Below are positions 39,348-50,466 of a stretch of DNA of 64,000 bases, piece by piece (position 1 is the first letter of the stretch; every line of letters starts with the position of its first letter). This DNA comes from CAWBRY01 sp963791295. Lineage in GTDB: Bacteria > Bacteroidota > Bacteroidia > Chitinophagales > Chitinophagaceae. A model generated the notes under the pieces. It made no database searches and had not been told where the DNA came from. It saw only the letters and a program-made list of their open reading frames with translations. The position numbers were made by a program, and so were the translations under genes. The stretch spans positions 930,001 to 994,000 of the forward strand of contig CAWBRY010000001.1 in NCBI GenBank assembly GCA_963791295.1. The letters run 5' to 3'.

Positions 39348-40807
39348 ATGGCAAAGACACTATTTGATAAGATTTGGGAAAAGCATATCGTCAAACAGAT
39401 CGAAGGCGGCCCTTCTGTGCTTTATATCGATAAGCATTTTATTCATGAAGTAACGAGTCCCCAGGCATTTAATGGTTTAAATAAAAGAGGGATCAGGGTA
39501 TTTCGTCCGCAGCAGGTGGTTGCAACGGCAGATCATAATGTGCCAACCATCGATCAGCATCTTCCCATCAAAGAAGAGTTGAGCCGCAAGCAGGTGGAAG
39601 CGCTGCGCAAAAATTGCGAAGAACACGATATTGAGCTCTATGGACTCGGACATCCGTTCCAGGGCATTGTCCAATGATCGGGCCGGAGCTTGGCTTTACC
39701 CAACCTGGAATGACCATCGTTTGCGGTGATAGTCATACTTCGACTCATGGTGCATTTGGAGCTATTGCCTTTGGCATCGGCACCAGCGAAGTGGAGATGG
39801 TATTGGCGACCCAATGCCTGATGCAAACCAAGCCAAAGCAACTTCGTATCAATATTGATGGAGCATTTGAAAGAAGGAGTGCTGAGCAAGGACATCATTC
39901 TATATATCATATCGCTTATTTCGGCCAGCGGCGCTACCGGATATTTTGTGGAATATGCAGGGTCTGCAATTCGCGCGTTTAAGTATGGAAGGCAGAATGA
40001 CCATTTGCAATATGAGCATTGAAATGGGCGCCCGAGGAGGGATGATCGCCCCGGATCAAACAACATTTGATTATATGAAAGGAAGGTTGTTTGCTCCCGG
40101 CAAGGAGCAATGGGAAAACCAAGGTAGCAGAATGGAGAACAGTTGTACTCCGATGAAGGAGCGGTCTTTGATAAGGAAATCAATATCGATGCAGGCGATA
40201 TTGAGCCGATGATCACTTACGGTACGAATCCCGGGATGGGAGTCAGTGTGAATGGCCAGATCCCTGCATTGAATGAAGTGGAAGAAAAAGACAGGAGTTC
40301 ATTTGATAAGGCTCTTGCAATATATGGGACTTCAATCGGGCATAAAGATCAAAGGCAAGAAGATCGATTATGTATTCATCGGCAGTTGTACCAACTGCCA
40401 GGATCGAGGACCTGCGGCTGGTTGCTTCTTTTGTAAAAGGAAAAAAGAAAGCGAACAATGTGGAAGTGTGGGTGGTTCCGGGAAGCAAGCAAGTAGAAAA
40501 GCAGGCGATGGAAGAAGGCATTCATAAGATATTTGCGGAAGCAGGATTTCAATTGCGTCAACCCGGTTGTTCTGCCTGCCTGGGAATGAATGAGGATAAG
40601 ATACCTGCCGGTAAATATTGCATTTCAACCAGCAATAGAAATTTTGAAGGAAGGCAGGGACCCAATGCCAGGACCTTTCTCGCCAGTCCGCTAACGGCGG
40701 CGCTGGCAGCGGTGACAGGAGAAGTGGGGGATGTGAGGGAATGGTTAGCGCAAACGAATGAATTGCAGTTGGGAGTCGGGGTAGTCAGAAATAGAATTAA
40801 GAATTAA
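39348..40807 (+). CDS. leuC: 3-isopropylmalate dehydratase, large subunit (frameshifted)
   Basis: About 487 codons. MAKTLFDKIWEKHIVKQIEGGPSVLYIDKHFIHEVTSPQAF is typical LeuC. Aconitase-type elements are TIVCGDSHTSTHGAFGAIAFGIGTSEVE, MSIEMGARGGMIAPDQTTF, the [4Fe-4S] ligands GSCTNC and GCSACLGMN, and the C-terminal NRNFEGRQGPNARTFLASP. It isomerises 2-isopropylmalate to 3-isopropylmalate with LeuD. The first 316 bases and the last 440 bases are clean. Breaks lie near 39660, 39870, 39950, 40130, 40320 and 40400. Confidence 0.93.
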
Positions 40808-40827
40808 ATGTCAATAAACAGATAATT

Positions 40828-41474
40828 ATGGCAATATTCACCATTTAAAGAAACCGGATCTGTGAGATGTCGACTGCGTTCCCCTTCGGAATTGGAGAAC
40901 GTGGATACCGACCAGATCATTCCTGCGCGCTTTTTAAAAGCAACAAGCAGGGAAGGGTTTGGGAAAAACCTGTTTCGGGATTGGCGATATAATAATGATG
41001 ATGAAAACAATCCTAAAAAAGATTTTCCGCTCAACGATCCGCGGTATTCTGGAAGGATCCTGGTAGCCGGAAAGAATTTCGGTTGCGGTTCCAGCAGGGA
41101 ACATGCTGCCTGGGCGATCAAGGATGCAGGATTTCGATGTGGTGGTAAGTAGTTTTTTTGCCGACATTTTCAAAGCGCAATTCGCTCAACAATTTTCTGC
41201 TGCCGGTGACCGTGAGCGAAGGATTTTTGAAAAAGATATTTGAACGCAATTGAAAATGATCCGGCAACGAGATTGAAGTTGATCTGACCAACCAAACGAT
41301 CCGATTCGCCTGGACAATCCGGCAAGCGGACTGGAGGAATCATTTGAGATCAGCGCTTATAAAAAAACATGTTTGCTGAATGGATACGATGATATCGATT
41401 ATTTGTTGAATATCAAAAATGAAATCGAAGAATATGAATCGGCTGCAACCAGCGTGGAAATAACGCAATCATAA
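40828..41474 (+). CDS. leuD: 3-isopropylmalate dehydratase, small subunit (frameshifted)
   Basis: About 215 codons. The likely ATG is at 40828, with a frame change within the first ten codons, after which YSPFKETG is seen. NVDTDQIIPARFLKATSREGFGKNLFRDW, RILVAGKNFGCGSSREHAAWAI and FFADIFKANSLNNFLLPV are standard LeuD segments, some in shifted frames. It forms the isopropylmalate isomerase with LeuC. It ends 25 bases before leuB. Confidence 0.9.
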
Positions 41475-41499
41475 AATTAAAAAAATCAGAGAGCCGGCA

Positions 41500-42635
41500 A
41501 TGAGCGAAATGATTATGAAAAAACAAATTGCAGTCATAGAAGGAGATGGAATCGGTCCGGAAGTAACCCGCCAGTCGGTGAAGATCCTGAATTCGGTTGC
41601 GGCACAATTCGGCCATCAGTTTCAATACAGTTATTGCCTGATGGGTGCGGTTGCGATCGATAAGACCGGCAATCCCTTGCCTGATGAAACAATCGAAACT
41701 TGTTTGAAGAGTGATGCGGATATTATTCGGTGCCATCGGTCATCCGAAATACGACAATGATCCCACAGCCAAAGTGAGACCCGAACAGGGCCTGCTGAAA
41801 TTGCGGCAATCGTTGCAATTGTTTGCCAATATCCGTCCGGTAACTTCCTATCCATCCTTGCATCATTTATCACCACTGAAGACAAAAAATATCGAAGGCG
41901 TCGATTTTGTCATCTTCAGAGAACTTACCGGCGGAATTTATTTTGGAAAAAAAGAAACCAATGCGGACGGTACCGAAGCCTCGGATCTATGCATTTATAA
42001 TCAGCGAAGAGATTGAACGCATCGCGCACATGGCTTTTAAGTCGGCTCAAACCAGAAGAAAAAAATTGACACTGGTCGATAAGGCAAATGTATTGGAAAC
42101 ATCGCGGCTTTGGAGAAAAGTGGTGAAGGAGATTGCTGTCAATTATCCGGATGTCGCCGTTGATTATTTATTTGTGGACAATGCTGCCATGCAGATCATC
42201 ACTCAATCCGAAACAATTTGATGTGATCCTTACGGAAAATATGTTTGGCGATATCCTCAGCGATGAGGCCAGCGTGATCAGCGGTTCGCTTGGACTATTG
42301 CCTTCCGCATCGGTTGGGAAAGGGCGTTGCATTGTTCGAGCCCATCCATGGTTCTTATCCGCAGGCCGCCGGGAAGGATATTGCCAATCCATTGGGCTCG
42401 ATCCTTTCGGCAGCGATGATGCTGGAACATTTTGGCATTGATTGAAGAAGCGGAGCTGGTGCGCAAAGCAGTTGGATGGACACTTGAAAACAATTTTGTG
42501 ACAAAAGATATAGATCCTATGAATTTTTATTTCACCACGACCATCGGTGAGTTGATCAGTGATTATGTAGGTGCGAGGATACCGGGTTCGGTGAAAAAGG
42601 AAAATATCGAGCTTCGGAAATCTACGATTATCTGA
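41500..42635 (+). CDS. leuB: 3-isopropylmalate dehydrogenase (frameshifted)
   Basis: About 378 codons. IAVIEGDGIGPEVTRQSVKILN begins the fold. Later parts are GAIGHPKYDNDPTAKVRPEQGLLKLR in a shifted frame, FRELTGGIYFGKKET, TLVDKANVLETSRLWRKVV, FDVILTENMFGDILSDEASVISGSLGLLPSA and GELISDYVGARIPGSVKK. It oxidatively decarboxylates 3-isopropylmalate with NAD+. The ATG at 41500 (MSEMIM) or at 41515 (MKKQIAVIEG) may be the real start. Breaks lie near 41735, 41995, 42205, 42330 and 42435. It is the last gene before the attenuator. Confidence 0.92.
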
Positions 42636-42681
42636 TAGCTCTGTTGCCTGACGTTTACTTGCCATTTTTTTAAAAAAGTTC

Positions 42682-42712
42682 TTTGTTTATAAGGCCGGCG
42701 GGTGTATCTTTA
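42682..42712 (+). promoter_or_regulatory. Promoter of the ilv operon leader
   Basis: TTTG (42682-42685), 19 bases, then TATCTTTA (42705-42712). This matches the Bacteroidetes -33 TTTG / -7 TAnnTTTG pattern with correct spacing and one mismatch in the last position. Transcription would start near 42719, 11 bases before the leader ATG at 42730. Confidence 0.6.
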
Positions 42713-42729
42713 GTAGAGAACATTCCTTC

Positions 42730-42835
42730 ATGTTGAAGCGCAATTTAAATAAGGTGATTACGGTGCGTTACTGCAATTATTATTGTGGTCGTCATTATTA
42801 TACCTGCGCTGCATGGAGGAGGAGCTAACGTATAA
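42730..42835 (+). CDS. ilv leader peptide (Ile/Val-rich, one probable sequencing indel)
   Basis: A short frame begins at ATG 42730 (MLKRNLNKVITV). After what looks like one extra base near 42766 it continues as VTAIIIVVVIIIPALH and on to GGGANV, with a TAA at 42833-42835: about 34 residues. Nine consecutive codons (42776-42802: three Ile, three Val, three Ile) are regulated amino acids of the downstream genes. The peptide core VVVIIIP is the same as in the E. coli ilvL leader, as I recall it. Without the indel the ATG frame would instead give a Tyr/Cys-rich peptide. The I/V frame has no start codon of its own after an in-frame TGA at 42755, so it depends on the correction. Most surrounding genes carry such indels. 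Confidence 0.65.
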
Positions 42836-42868
42836 AAGAACTAAAAGATACTAAAGCGACCCGCCTCC
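42815..42868 (+). promoter_or_regulatory. Candidate antiterminator pairing in the ilv leader
   Basis: GGAGGAGG (42815-42822), directly after the Ile/Val codons, can pair with CCGCCTCC (42861-42868), the left arm and loop of the terminator, in seven of eight positions. A ribosome stalled on the Ile/Val run would leave this arm free and block the terminator. A ribosome finishing the peptide at 42835 would cover it. This is the expected geometry of ribosome-mediated attenuation, deduced by eye. Confidence 0.5.
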
Positions 42869-42889
42869 AAAAAAGGCGGGTTTTTTTTT
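42859..42889 (+). terminator. Attenuator (intrinsic terminator) before ilvE
   Basis: The stem ACCCGCCT (42859-42866) / AGGCGGGT (42874-42881), 8 bp with a CCAAAAA loop, runs into nine consecutive T (42881-42889). It lies 24 bases after the leader stop and 61 bases before ilvE. It also serves as a terminator for read-through from leuB. Confidence 0.85.
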
Positions 42890-42949
42890 ATCGATTCTGA
42901 CTAATGACCGGACAAAAAACCTTATTGAACAAAGACCAAGTGAAAAGGA

Positions 42950-43863
42950 ATGAATATGAATTATTACAACGAAAACACGATTGTTTATTTTGATGGTGCT
43001 TTTGTAAAAGCAACCGAAGCCAGAATCGATTTTTATAGCCAATCCGCTTCAATACGGCTATTCCGTATTTCGAAGGGATCCGGTCATATAAAACCGCTGC
43101 GGAGAAACCAGGATATTCAAAGAGCTATGGAGCATTTTGACAGGCTGCGAAATTCGGCCGTGGCAATGAATATGCCTTATCCCTGGACCAGCCAGGAATT
43201 GATCGATGCGACCTATGAGGTGCTTGTCAAAAAATAATTTGCAAGATGCTTATATCCGCCCGTTCGTATATGCACCGGCAAACATGAGCTTTACTAGAAA
43301 TAAAGAATCACATATCGTCATCGCTGCCTGGGAAATGGGCCGGTTCCTCGGCGATAAATTCATACGTATCATGACCTCTTCTTTTCAACGGCCCAATCCC
43401 AAAGGATTTAAGATCGAAGCAAAGGCGGCCGGGCATTATGTGAATTCCATATCTGGCCAGCCAGGAAGCAAAAGCATGCCGGCTACGATGAAGCATTGTT
43501 ATTAGACATGAATGGGAATGTGGCGGAAGGTCCTGGCGCCAACGTATTTTTTGAAAAAGATGGAAAATTATTTACGCCTGCACCGGGAAATATTTTACCT
43601 GGAATCACAAGGGCAACAGTATTGGAGATATGTGAGGAGTTGGATATTCCGGTTGAAGAGCGTAAAGTTTGCACTCGTCGGAATTAAAAGAAGCTGATGC
43701 GGCATTCTTTTGCGGAACGGCTGCAGAAGTGATCGGATGGGAGAGCCTCGATGATGTAAAATTTCCAAAACCCTGGGATGAAACGATGGGAAGAATCATA
43801 CAGGAAGCGTATAATCATAAAGTAATTGAAAAAGAATTTAAACCAACATTAGCAACAGTATAA
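42950..43863 (+). CDS. ilvE: Branched-chain amino acid aminotransferase (frameshifted)
   Basis: About 304 codons. YYNENTIVYFDGAFVKATEARIDFYSQS starts a class IV (fold-type IV) PLP aminotransferase. GYSVFEGIRSYKT is read in a shifted frame. YIRPFVYAPANMSFTRN, DMNGNVAEGPGANVFFEKDGKLFTP, GNILPGITRATVLEI and FFCGTAAEVIGWES follow. It transfers the amino group from glutamate to the branched-chain 2-oxo acids. It is the first structural gene after the attenuator, and its stop TAA overlaps the ilvD ATG by one base. Breaks are near 43055, 43120, 43330, 43465 and 43675. Confidence 0.93.
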
Positions 43864-45543
43864 TGGCATTAAACAGGTATAGCAAGACGATTACGCAGGA
43901 CGACACAACCTGCGGCGCAGGCAATGCTGTATGGCATTGGACTGACCGAAGAAGATCTGAAAAAAGCACAGGTGGGTATTGTAAGCATGGGATATGATGG
44001 CAATACCTGCAACATGCATTTGAATGAATTGGCCAGGCTGATCAAGCAAGGTGTTTGGGACAATGAACTGGTCGGACTGATATTTAATACCATCGGAGTA
44101 AGTGATGGTATCAGCAATGGAACGGAAGGCATGCGCTATTCGCTGGTAAGCCGGGATATCATTGCCGATTCAATAGAAGCTGTTTGTGGCGCGCAATATT
44201 ATGATGGATTGATTGCGGTTCCGGGCTGCGATAAAAATATGCCGGGCTCATTGATGGCGATGGGACGACTGAACCGTCCGGCATTATGGTATATGGCGGA
44301 ACGATCGCACCCGGTCATTATAAAGGAGAAGATCTGAATATTATTTCTGCTTTTGAAGCGCTTGGGAAAAAAATTGGCCGGGCAACTTGACAGAAGAAGA
44401 TTTTAAAGAGATCATAAAACATGCCTGTCCCGGTGCCGGCGCCTGCGGCGGAATGTACACAGCCAATACCATGGCTGCTGCTATCGAAGCACTGGGCATG
44501 AGCCTTCCTTATTCATCTTCCAATCCGGCATTGAGTAAGGAAAAACAAACGAGTGCTATGGATGCGGGAAAAGCAATCCGGCTTGTTGTTGGAAAAAGAT
44601 ATCAAGCCATCGGATATCATGACCCGCAAGGCATTTGAAAATGCCATTACGGTGATCATGGTGCTGGGCGGAAGTACCAATGCGGTACTTGCATCTGATC
44701 GCGATGGCAAAGAGTGTGGGTGTTCCGTTGACGCAGGATGATTTTCAAATGATCAGTGATCGGATGCCGGTGCTGGCCGATTTCAAACCTTCCGGCAAAT
44801 ATTTGATGCAGGACCTGCATCAATATGGAGGAGTGCCTGCGGTGATGAAATATTTATTGAAAAAAAAATTATTACATGGCGATTGCCTGACGGTTACCGG
44901 CAAAACCATCGCAGAAAATTTGACGCAGGCACCCGACCTGGATTTTGAAAACCAGAAGATCATTTACCCGATGGATAAACCGTGTAAAAGCAACGGGCCA
45001 TCTGCAAATACTTTATGGCAATCTTGCCGAAAAAGGAAGTGTGGCAAAGATCACCGGGAAAGAAGGGAAACGATTCGAAGGACCGGCCACGGGTATTTCG
45101 ATGGCGAGTTTGAATTGATCAACGGAATCCATTCTGGAAAAATAAAACAGGGATGTAGTGGTGATCCGCAGGTGGGACCGAAAGGCGCACCGGGAATGCC
45201 GGAGATGCTGAAACCCACTTCAGCGATCATCGGTGCCGGCCTGGGAAAATCTGTGGCATTGATCACCGATGGAAGATTCAGCGGTGGAACCCATGGATTT
45301 GTGGTAGGGCATATTACGCCCGAAGTCATTTGATGGAGGATTGATCGCATTGGTGGAAGACGACGATACGATCGAGATCAATGTCGCAACAAAATCAATT
45401 ACATTGAAAGTAGATGAAGGCAGTGATCGATAAAAGAAAGAACAAATGGAAACAACCCGCATTGAAAGCAACAAAAGGGATTCTTATATAAATATGCGCG
45501 TTATGTAAAAGATGCATCTGAAGGATGCGTAACGGATGAATGA
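43863..45543 (+). CDS. ilvD: Dihydroxy-acid dehydratase (frameshifted)
   Basis: About 560 codons. MALNRYSKTITQDDT at 43863 overlaps the ilvE stop. AMLYGIGLTEEDLKKAQVGIVSMGYDGNTCNMH, NTIGVSDGISNGTEGMRYSLVSRDIIADSIEA, the Fe-S ligand regions VPGCDKNMPGSLMAM and CPGAGACGGMYTANTM, and VALITDGRFSGGTHGFVVGHITPE are typical. It dehydrates 2,3-dihydroxy-3-methylvalerate or -isovalerate to the 2-oxo acids. Breaks near 43905, 44285, 44380, 44595, 44695, 45000, 45330 and 45420. Confidence 0.93.
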
Positions 45544-45581
45544 GCATTCATTAAAATTATTAATTGAATTAAAAAACAGAC

Positions 45582-47332
45582 ATGGAAACACTGGCATTAA
45601 AAAAAGAAAAGATAGCTGAGAAAGAAGAAACTTGTTTCGATCTCCGGCTCGGAAGCAGTGCTGAAAGCTTTTCTCGCCGAAGGCGTGGAAACTATCTTTG
45701 GCTATCCTGGCGGTGCCATCATGCCGATCTATGATGCATTATATGATTATCAGGAAAAACTGAATCATATTTTAGTCGGCATGAACAGGGTGCCATCCAT
45801 GCTGCACAGGGTTATGCACGAGCTTCCGGCAGGCCGGGTGTCGTATTTGCCACCAGCGGTCCCGGTGCTACCAACCTGGTAACAGGGTTGGCGGATGCAA
45901 TGATCGATAGCACACCGCGTTGGTTTGTATTACCGGTCAGGTATATGCGCATTTGTTGGGAACCGATGCATTCCAGGAAACAGACGTGATCAATATCACC
46001 ACACCGGTCACCAAATGGAATTACCAGGTCACGGATGCAACTGAAATTCCAACGCGTCCTTGCCAAGGCATTTTATATTGCCAGCAGCGGAAGGCCGGGA
46101 CCGGTGATCATTGATATCACAAAGAATGCGCAGTTGCAGAAATTCGATTATGAAGGATATACAAAATGCGATCATATCCGGAGCTATCGTCCCAAGCCGA
46201 TCGTAAGAAAAGAATATGTTGAAGAAGCTGCGCAAACTGATCAATGCTGCTGAAAAACCCTTTGTGATATTCGGCCAGGGAGTCATTCTCGGAAGGGCGG
46301 AACAGGAATTCAAGAAATTTATTGAAAAAGCAGGAATTCCTGCCGCCTGGACCATCATGGGCATGAGCGCAATCCCAACCGATCATCCGTTGGGAGTGGG
46401 CATGCTGGGCATGCATGGCAATTATGGTCCCAATGTACTGACCAATGAATGCGATGTATTGATTGCCGTCGGCATGCGTTTCGATGACCGGGTGACCGGC
46501 AGGTTGGATAAATATGCAAAGCAGGCAAAGGTGATTCACCTGGATATTGATCCTTCGGAGATCGATAAGAATGTAAAAACAACGGTTGCCGGTTTGGGGT
46601 GATTGCAAAGAAACATTGCCCATGCTGACCGAACTGATCGAACAAAAAGTTTATCCGCAATGGCTGCAAAAATTCAATGACTATCGCAAGACGGAAGAAG
46701 AAACCTGCATCCAGCCGGAATTGCATCCGGACACAGGACGAGCTGACCATGGGTGAAGTGATCAAGTGCTCAATGAATTGACACAGGGCAATGCGATTGC
46801 TGGTCACAGATGTGGGACAGCACCAGATGGTAACTTGCCGCTATGCAAAATTCAATCAAATCAAAAAGCAATGTTACCTCCGGCGGATTGGGCACGATGG
46901 GCTTTGCATTGCCTGCAGCCATCGGCGCAAAATTTGGTGCTCCGGAGAGAACGGTCGTTGCCATCATCGGTGATGGCGGCTTTCAAATGACGTTGCAGGA
47001 AATGGGTACGATCATGCAAACCAAGTTAAATGTAAAGATCATTATCCTGAATAATCTTTTCCTTGGGCATGGTGCGCCAATGGCAGGAATTGTTCCATGA
47101 CAGGCGATATTCATTTATAGACATGACCTGTCCCGATTTTGTAGCGCTGGCAAAAGCATATCAGATATAGAAGGGCAACGCATATCTGAAAGGGAAAAAA
47201 TCAAAGGCGCGCTTACAGAAATGCTGGACCATCGATGGACCTTATTTGCTGGAAGTGATGGTTGGAAAGGAAAACAATGTGTTTCCCATGGTTCCCCAGG
47301 GATGCAGTGTTTCGGAAATAAGATTGAAATAA
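45582..47332 (+). CDS. ilvB: Acetolactate synthase, large subunit (frameshifted)
   Basis: About 583 codons. METLALKKEK at 45582 precedes the TPP-enzyme fold: VETIFGYPGGAIMPIYDALYDY, FATSGPGATNLVTGLADAMIDSTP and CITGQVYAHLLGTDAFQETDVI in shifted frames. AAWTIMGMSAIPTDHPLGVGMLGMHG, SGGLGTMGFALPAAIGAKFGAPERTVVAIIGDGGFQMTLQEMGT (GDG cofactor site) and MVPQGCSVSEIRLK (ending at 47332) follow. It makes acetolactate or acetohydroxybutyrate, the first committed step to valine and isoleucine. Breaks are frequent, about ten. Confidence 0.93.
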
Positions 47333-47349
47333 GAGAATGAATTAAAATC

Positions 47350-47964
47350 ATGATTATGCAAGGCAAAACATCATCATAACAAGCAGGAATATACGATAAC
47401 GGTATATACAGAAAACCAGATCGGTTTGCTGAACCGCATCGCCATTATTTTTTCCCGCAGGAAGATCAATGTAGAAAGTCTGAATACTTCGCCTACCGAA
47501 GTGGACAGCGTTCACCGTTTCACCATCGTGATCAATGAAATGGAAGATGTGGTTCGAAAGCTTTGCCGGCAGATTGAAAAACAGGTGGAAGTATTAAAGG
47601 CTTATTACAATACAGATGATGAAATCGTCTGGCAGGAAATGGCATTATATAAAGTACCCACCGATGAGATCGCTGAAAAAGTAAAAGTGGAAAGATTGTT
47701 GCGTGAATATGGTGCCCGGGCAGTAGCGATCCGGAAAGACTATACCATTTTTGAAACACCGGTCACCGGGAAGAGACCGACCGGCTGGTCAAATTCCTGG
47801 AACCCTATGGACTGATCGAATTTGTGCAGAAGTGCCAGGGTGGCCGTGATCAAGGACAGCAGTGGTTTCCATGAAAAATTGAAAGAGTATGAAAAAGCGC
47901 GCCCGGCGACGAGCTGGTAGAAAATGAATTCCTCGACAAACAGGAAGAAGTATTTACAATGTAA
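47350..47964 (+). CDS. ilvN: Acetolactate synthase, small (regulatory) subunit (frameshifted)
   Basis: About 204 codons. After a break near 47370, ITVYTENQIGLLNRIAIIFSRRKINVESLNTSPTEVDSVHRFTIV is the ACT domain that binds valine. The C-terminal ALS domain continues (VERLLREYGARAVAIRKDYTIFETPVTG), breaks near 47770 and reads LVKFLEPYGLIEFVQSARVAVIKDS, ending EEVFTM at 47964. It activates IlvB and gives feedback control. The start is at 47350 or 47356. The length is that of the longer, Bacteroidetes-type small subunit. Confidence 0.88.
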
Positions 47965-48066
47965 TCATTAGAAATTGATAATAAACAGTATTGATATAAT
48001 CATTAAACAATGTCAAGGGAATAAAAAAGAAAATCCACTTTCATTCTTGACACAAAAATTAAAACC

Positions 48067-49222
48067 ATGGCAAAATTAAATTTTGGTGGAGTTGAAGAAA
48101 ATGTCGTGACCCGGGAAGAATTTCCGCTTGTCAAAAGCACAGGAAGTTTTGAAAAATGAAGTTGTAGCAGTGATCGGCTATGGTGTACAGGGCCCGGGCC
48201 AGGCACTTAACCAAAAAGACAATGGCATCAATGTGATCATTGGCCAGCGAAAGAATTCAAAGAGCTGGGATAAAGCAGTGCGAGATGGATTTGTTCCCGG
48301 GCGAAACACTTTTTGAAATTGAAGAAGCGCTGGAAAAAGGAACGATCATTTGTTATCTGCTGAGCGATGCTGCACAGATCGCAATGTGGCCAACCGTAAA
48401 AAAACATTTGACCCCAGGAAAGGCATTATATTTTTCTCATGGCTTTGGTATCACGTATCAATGAACAGACCGGTATCATTCCTCCACCAGATGTAGATGT
48501 ATTCCTGGTTGCACCAAAAGGATCAGGTACTTCCTTACGCAGAATGTTCCTGCAGGGCCGTGGATTGAACAGCAGCTATGCTATTTTCCAGGATGCAACA
48601 GGCAAAGCATTTGAAAGAGTGGTTGCACTTGGCATTGCCATCGGTCCGGATATTTATTTGAAACGGATTTCAAGAAAGAAGTATATTCCGATCTTACCGG
48701 CGAAAGAGGAACACTGATGGGTGCAATCCAGGGAATCTTCGCTGCACAATATGAAGTGTTGCGTGCGAAAGGCCATTCTCCTTCAGAAGCATTCAATGAA
48801 ACAGTGGAAGAACTGACACAATCATTGATGCCATTGGTTGCGGAAAATGGAATGGACTGGATGTATGCCAATTGCACCACTACTGCCCAACGCGGTGCAC
48901 TGGATTGGTGGAAAAAATTCCGTGATGCAACTGCACCGGTATTTAAAGAATTATATGAAAGTGTGGCTGCCGGAAAAGAAGCAGCCCGTTCAATTGAAAG
49001 CAATAGCAAAGCGGATTACCGTGAAAAACTGGAAGTAGAATTGAAAGAATTGCGTGAAAGCGAATTGTGGCAGGCTGGCAAGACAGTTAGAAGTCTTCGT
49101 CCGGAAAATCAAACCGCAAGCCAAACACGGACGCCAAAGAAAAGAAAACAGTGGAGTTGTTAAAGAAACTGACTGAAAAGCCTGAAAGCGTCGGTTTAGA
49201 TAATGTCTTAATTAAATATTAA
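48067..49222 (+). CDS. ilvC: Ketol-acid reductoisomerase (frameshifted)
   Basis: About 385 codons. MAKLNFGGVEENVVTREEFPL starts at 48067. The NADPH loop VAVIGYGVQGPGQALNQKDNG is followed by VIIGQRKNSKSW. DVDVFLVAPKGSGTSLRRMFLQGRG, GTLMGAIQGIFAAQYEVLRAKGHSPSEAFNETVEELTQSLMPL and MYANCTTTAQRGALDWWKKF are family core parts with the Mg2+ ligands. It rearranges and reduces acetolactate and acetohydroxybutyrate. Breaks near 48130, 48310, 48460 and 48660. Apart from those, the second half is clean from 48717. Confidence 0.92.
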
Positions 49223-49223
49223 G

Positions 49224-50466
49224 ATGGATACATCAACACATACAGGCCTATAAGTTGTCGTTGCAGGACGCTGCAGAACGAGTTGAAGAAAGTGGTGACC
49301 CGAACGCCGCTGACATTTAATCATCAATCTCTCGAGAAAAATATCAATGCAATGTTTACCTGAAAAGAGAGGACCTGCAGGTAGTGCGCAGCTACAAACT
49401 GCGTGGTGCATATAATATGATGGTATCATTGCCCAAAGAACAACTTGACCGAGGTGTGGTTTGTGCAAGTGCGGGCAATCATGCCAGGGATTTGCATACA
49501 GTTGCAAAAAACTGAATGCAAAAGGAGTTGTATTCATGCCGATCATTACGCCCAACCAGAAAGTGACCCAGACAAAAATGTTTGGTGAAGATTATATCGA
49601 AGTGAAATTGGTCGGTGACACCTATGATGATTGTGCGGTTGCAGCCAAACAATATACCGAAGAAAATGGAATGACATTTATTCCTCCGTTTGATGATCTA
49701 CCGGATCATTGAAGGCCAGGGAACGGTGGGCTTGAAGATCCTGGAAGACTTGTCGGAAATTGATTATTTATTTCTTCCGGTTGGTGGTGGCGGACTGGCA
49801 TCGGGCGTAGGATCTTATTTTAAAACTATTCTCCCAAAACAAAGATCATCGGCGTGGAACCGGAAGGCGCGCCAGCGATGTATAAAGCATTGAAGGCCGG
49901 CCACCCGGTAACACTGGATACATATCGACCGGTTTGTGGATGGCGCAGCGGTGAAAAGAGTGGGCGACCTGACCTTTTCCATTTGCAAAGAGGTGCTGGA
50001 TGACCTGCACCTGGTACCGGAAGGAAAGGTCTGCTCAACCATCCTCAAACTGTATAATGAAGATGCGATTGTAGTCGAGCCGGCCGGAGCATTGTCCATT
50101 GCCGCACTGGATGGCTATGCCGATGAAATCAAAGGGAAGAATGTGGTCTGCATCGTAAGCGGAAGCAATAATGATATCGACCGGATGCAGGAGATCAAGG
50201 AAAGAAGTCTTGCAATATGAAGGGCTTGAAACATTATTTCCTGATCCGTTTTGCCCAGCGCCCGGGCGCACTGAAGGAATTTGTCAACCATGTGCTCGGG
50301 TCCGAACGACGATATCACCCGGTTTGAATACATGCAAAAGCATAATAAAGAGACCGGTCCGGCACTGGTGGGAGTTGAATTGAAGAGCAAGAGAGGATTA
50401 TGATCTGCTTGCTTAAGAACATGAAGCAGGTATCATATCAATTATACAGAATTGAACAAAGAATGA
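49224..50466 (+). CDS. ilvA: Threonine dehydratase (frameshifted)
   Basis: About 414 codons starting 1 base after the ilvC stop (MDTSTHTG). The PLP-lysine region VRSYKLRGAYNMM and CASAGNHAQGFAYSCKKL (partly shifted), VVFMPIITPNQKVTQTKMFGED, the cofactor phosphate loop PVGGGGLASGVGSYF, and VVEPAGALSIAALDGY are present. An ACT-like regulatory domain follows (HYFLIRFAQRPGALKEFVNHVLG). It deaminates threonine to 2-oxobutyrate, the entry to isoleucine, and its C-terminal domain allows feedback by isoleucine. It closes the ilv operon. Breaks near 49260, 49320, 49465, 49700, 49835, 49915, 50215 and 50290. Confidence 0.92.

Noticed and set aside
42697..42703. GGCGGGT upstream of the leader, complementary to the left arm of the ilv terminator, as an antiterminator arm
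   Set aside because: It lies between the -33 and -7 boxes of the predicted promoter, so it would not be in the leader RNA made from that promoter.
42730..42828. The uncorrected ATG frame of the leader, giving a Tyr/Cys/Arg-rich peptide
   Set aside because: It has no relation to the regulated amino acids, while the frame one base over has nine Ile/Val codons in a row; a one-base insertion fits the local error pattern better.
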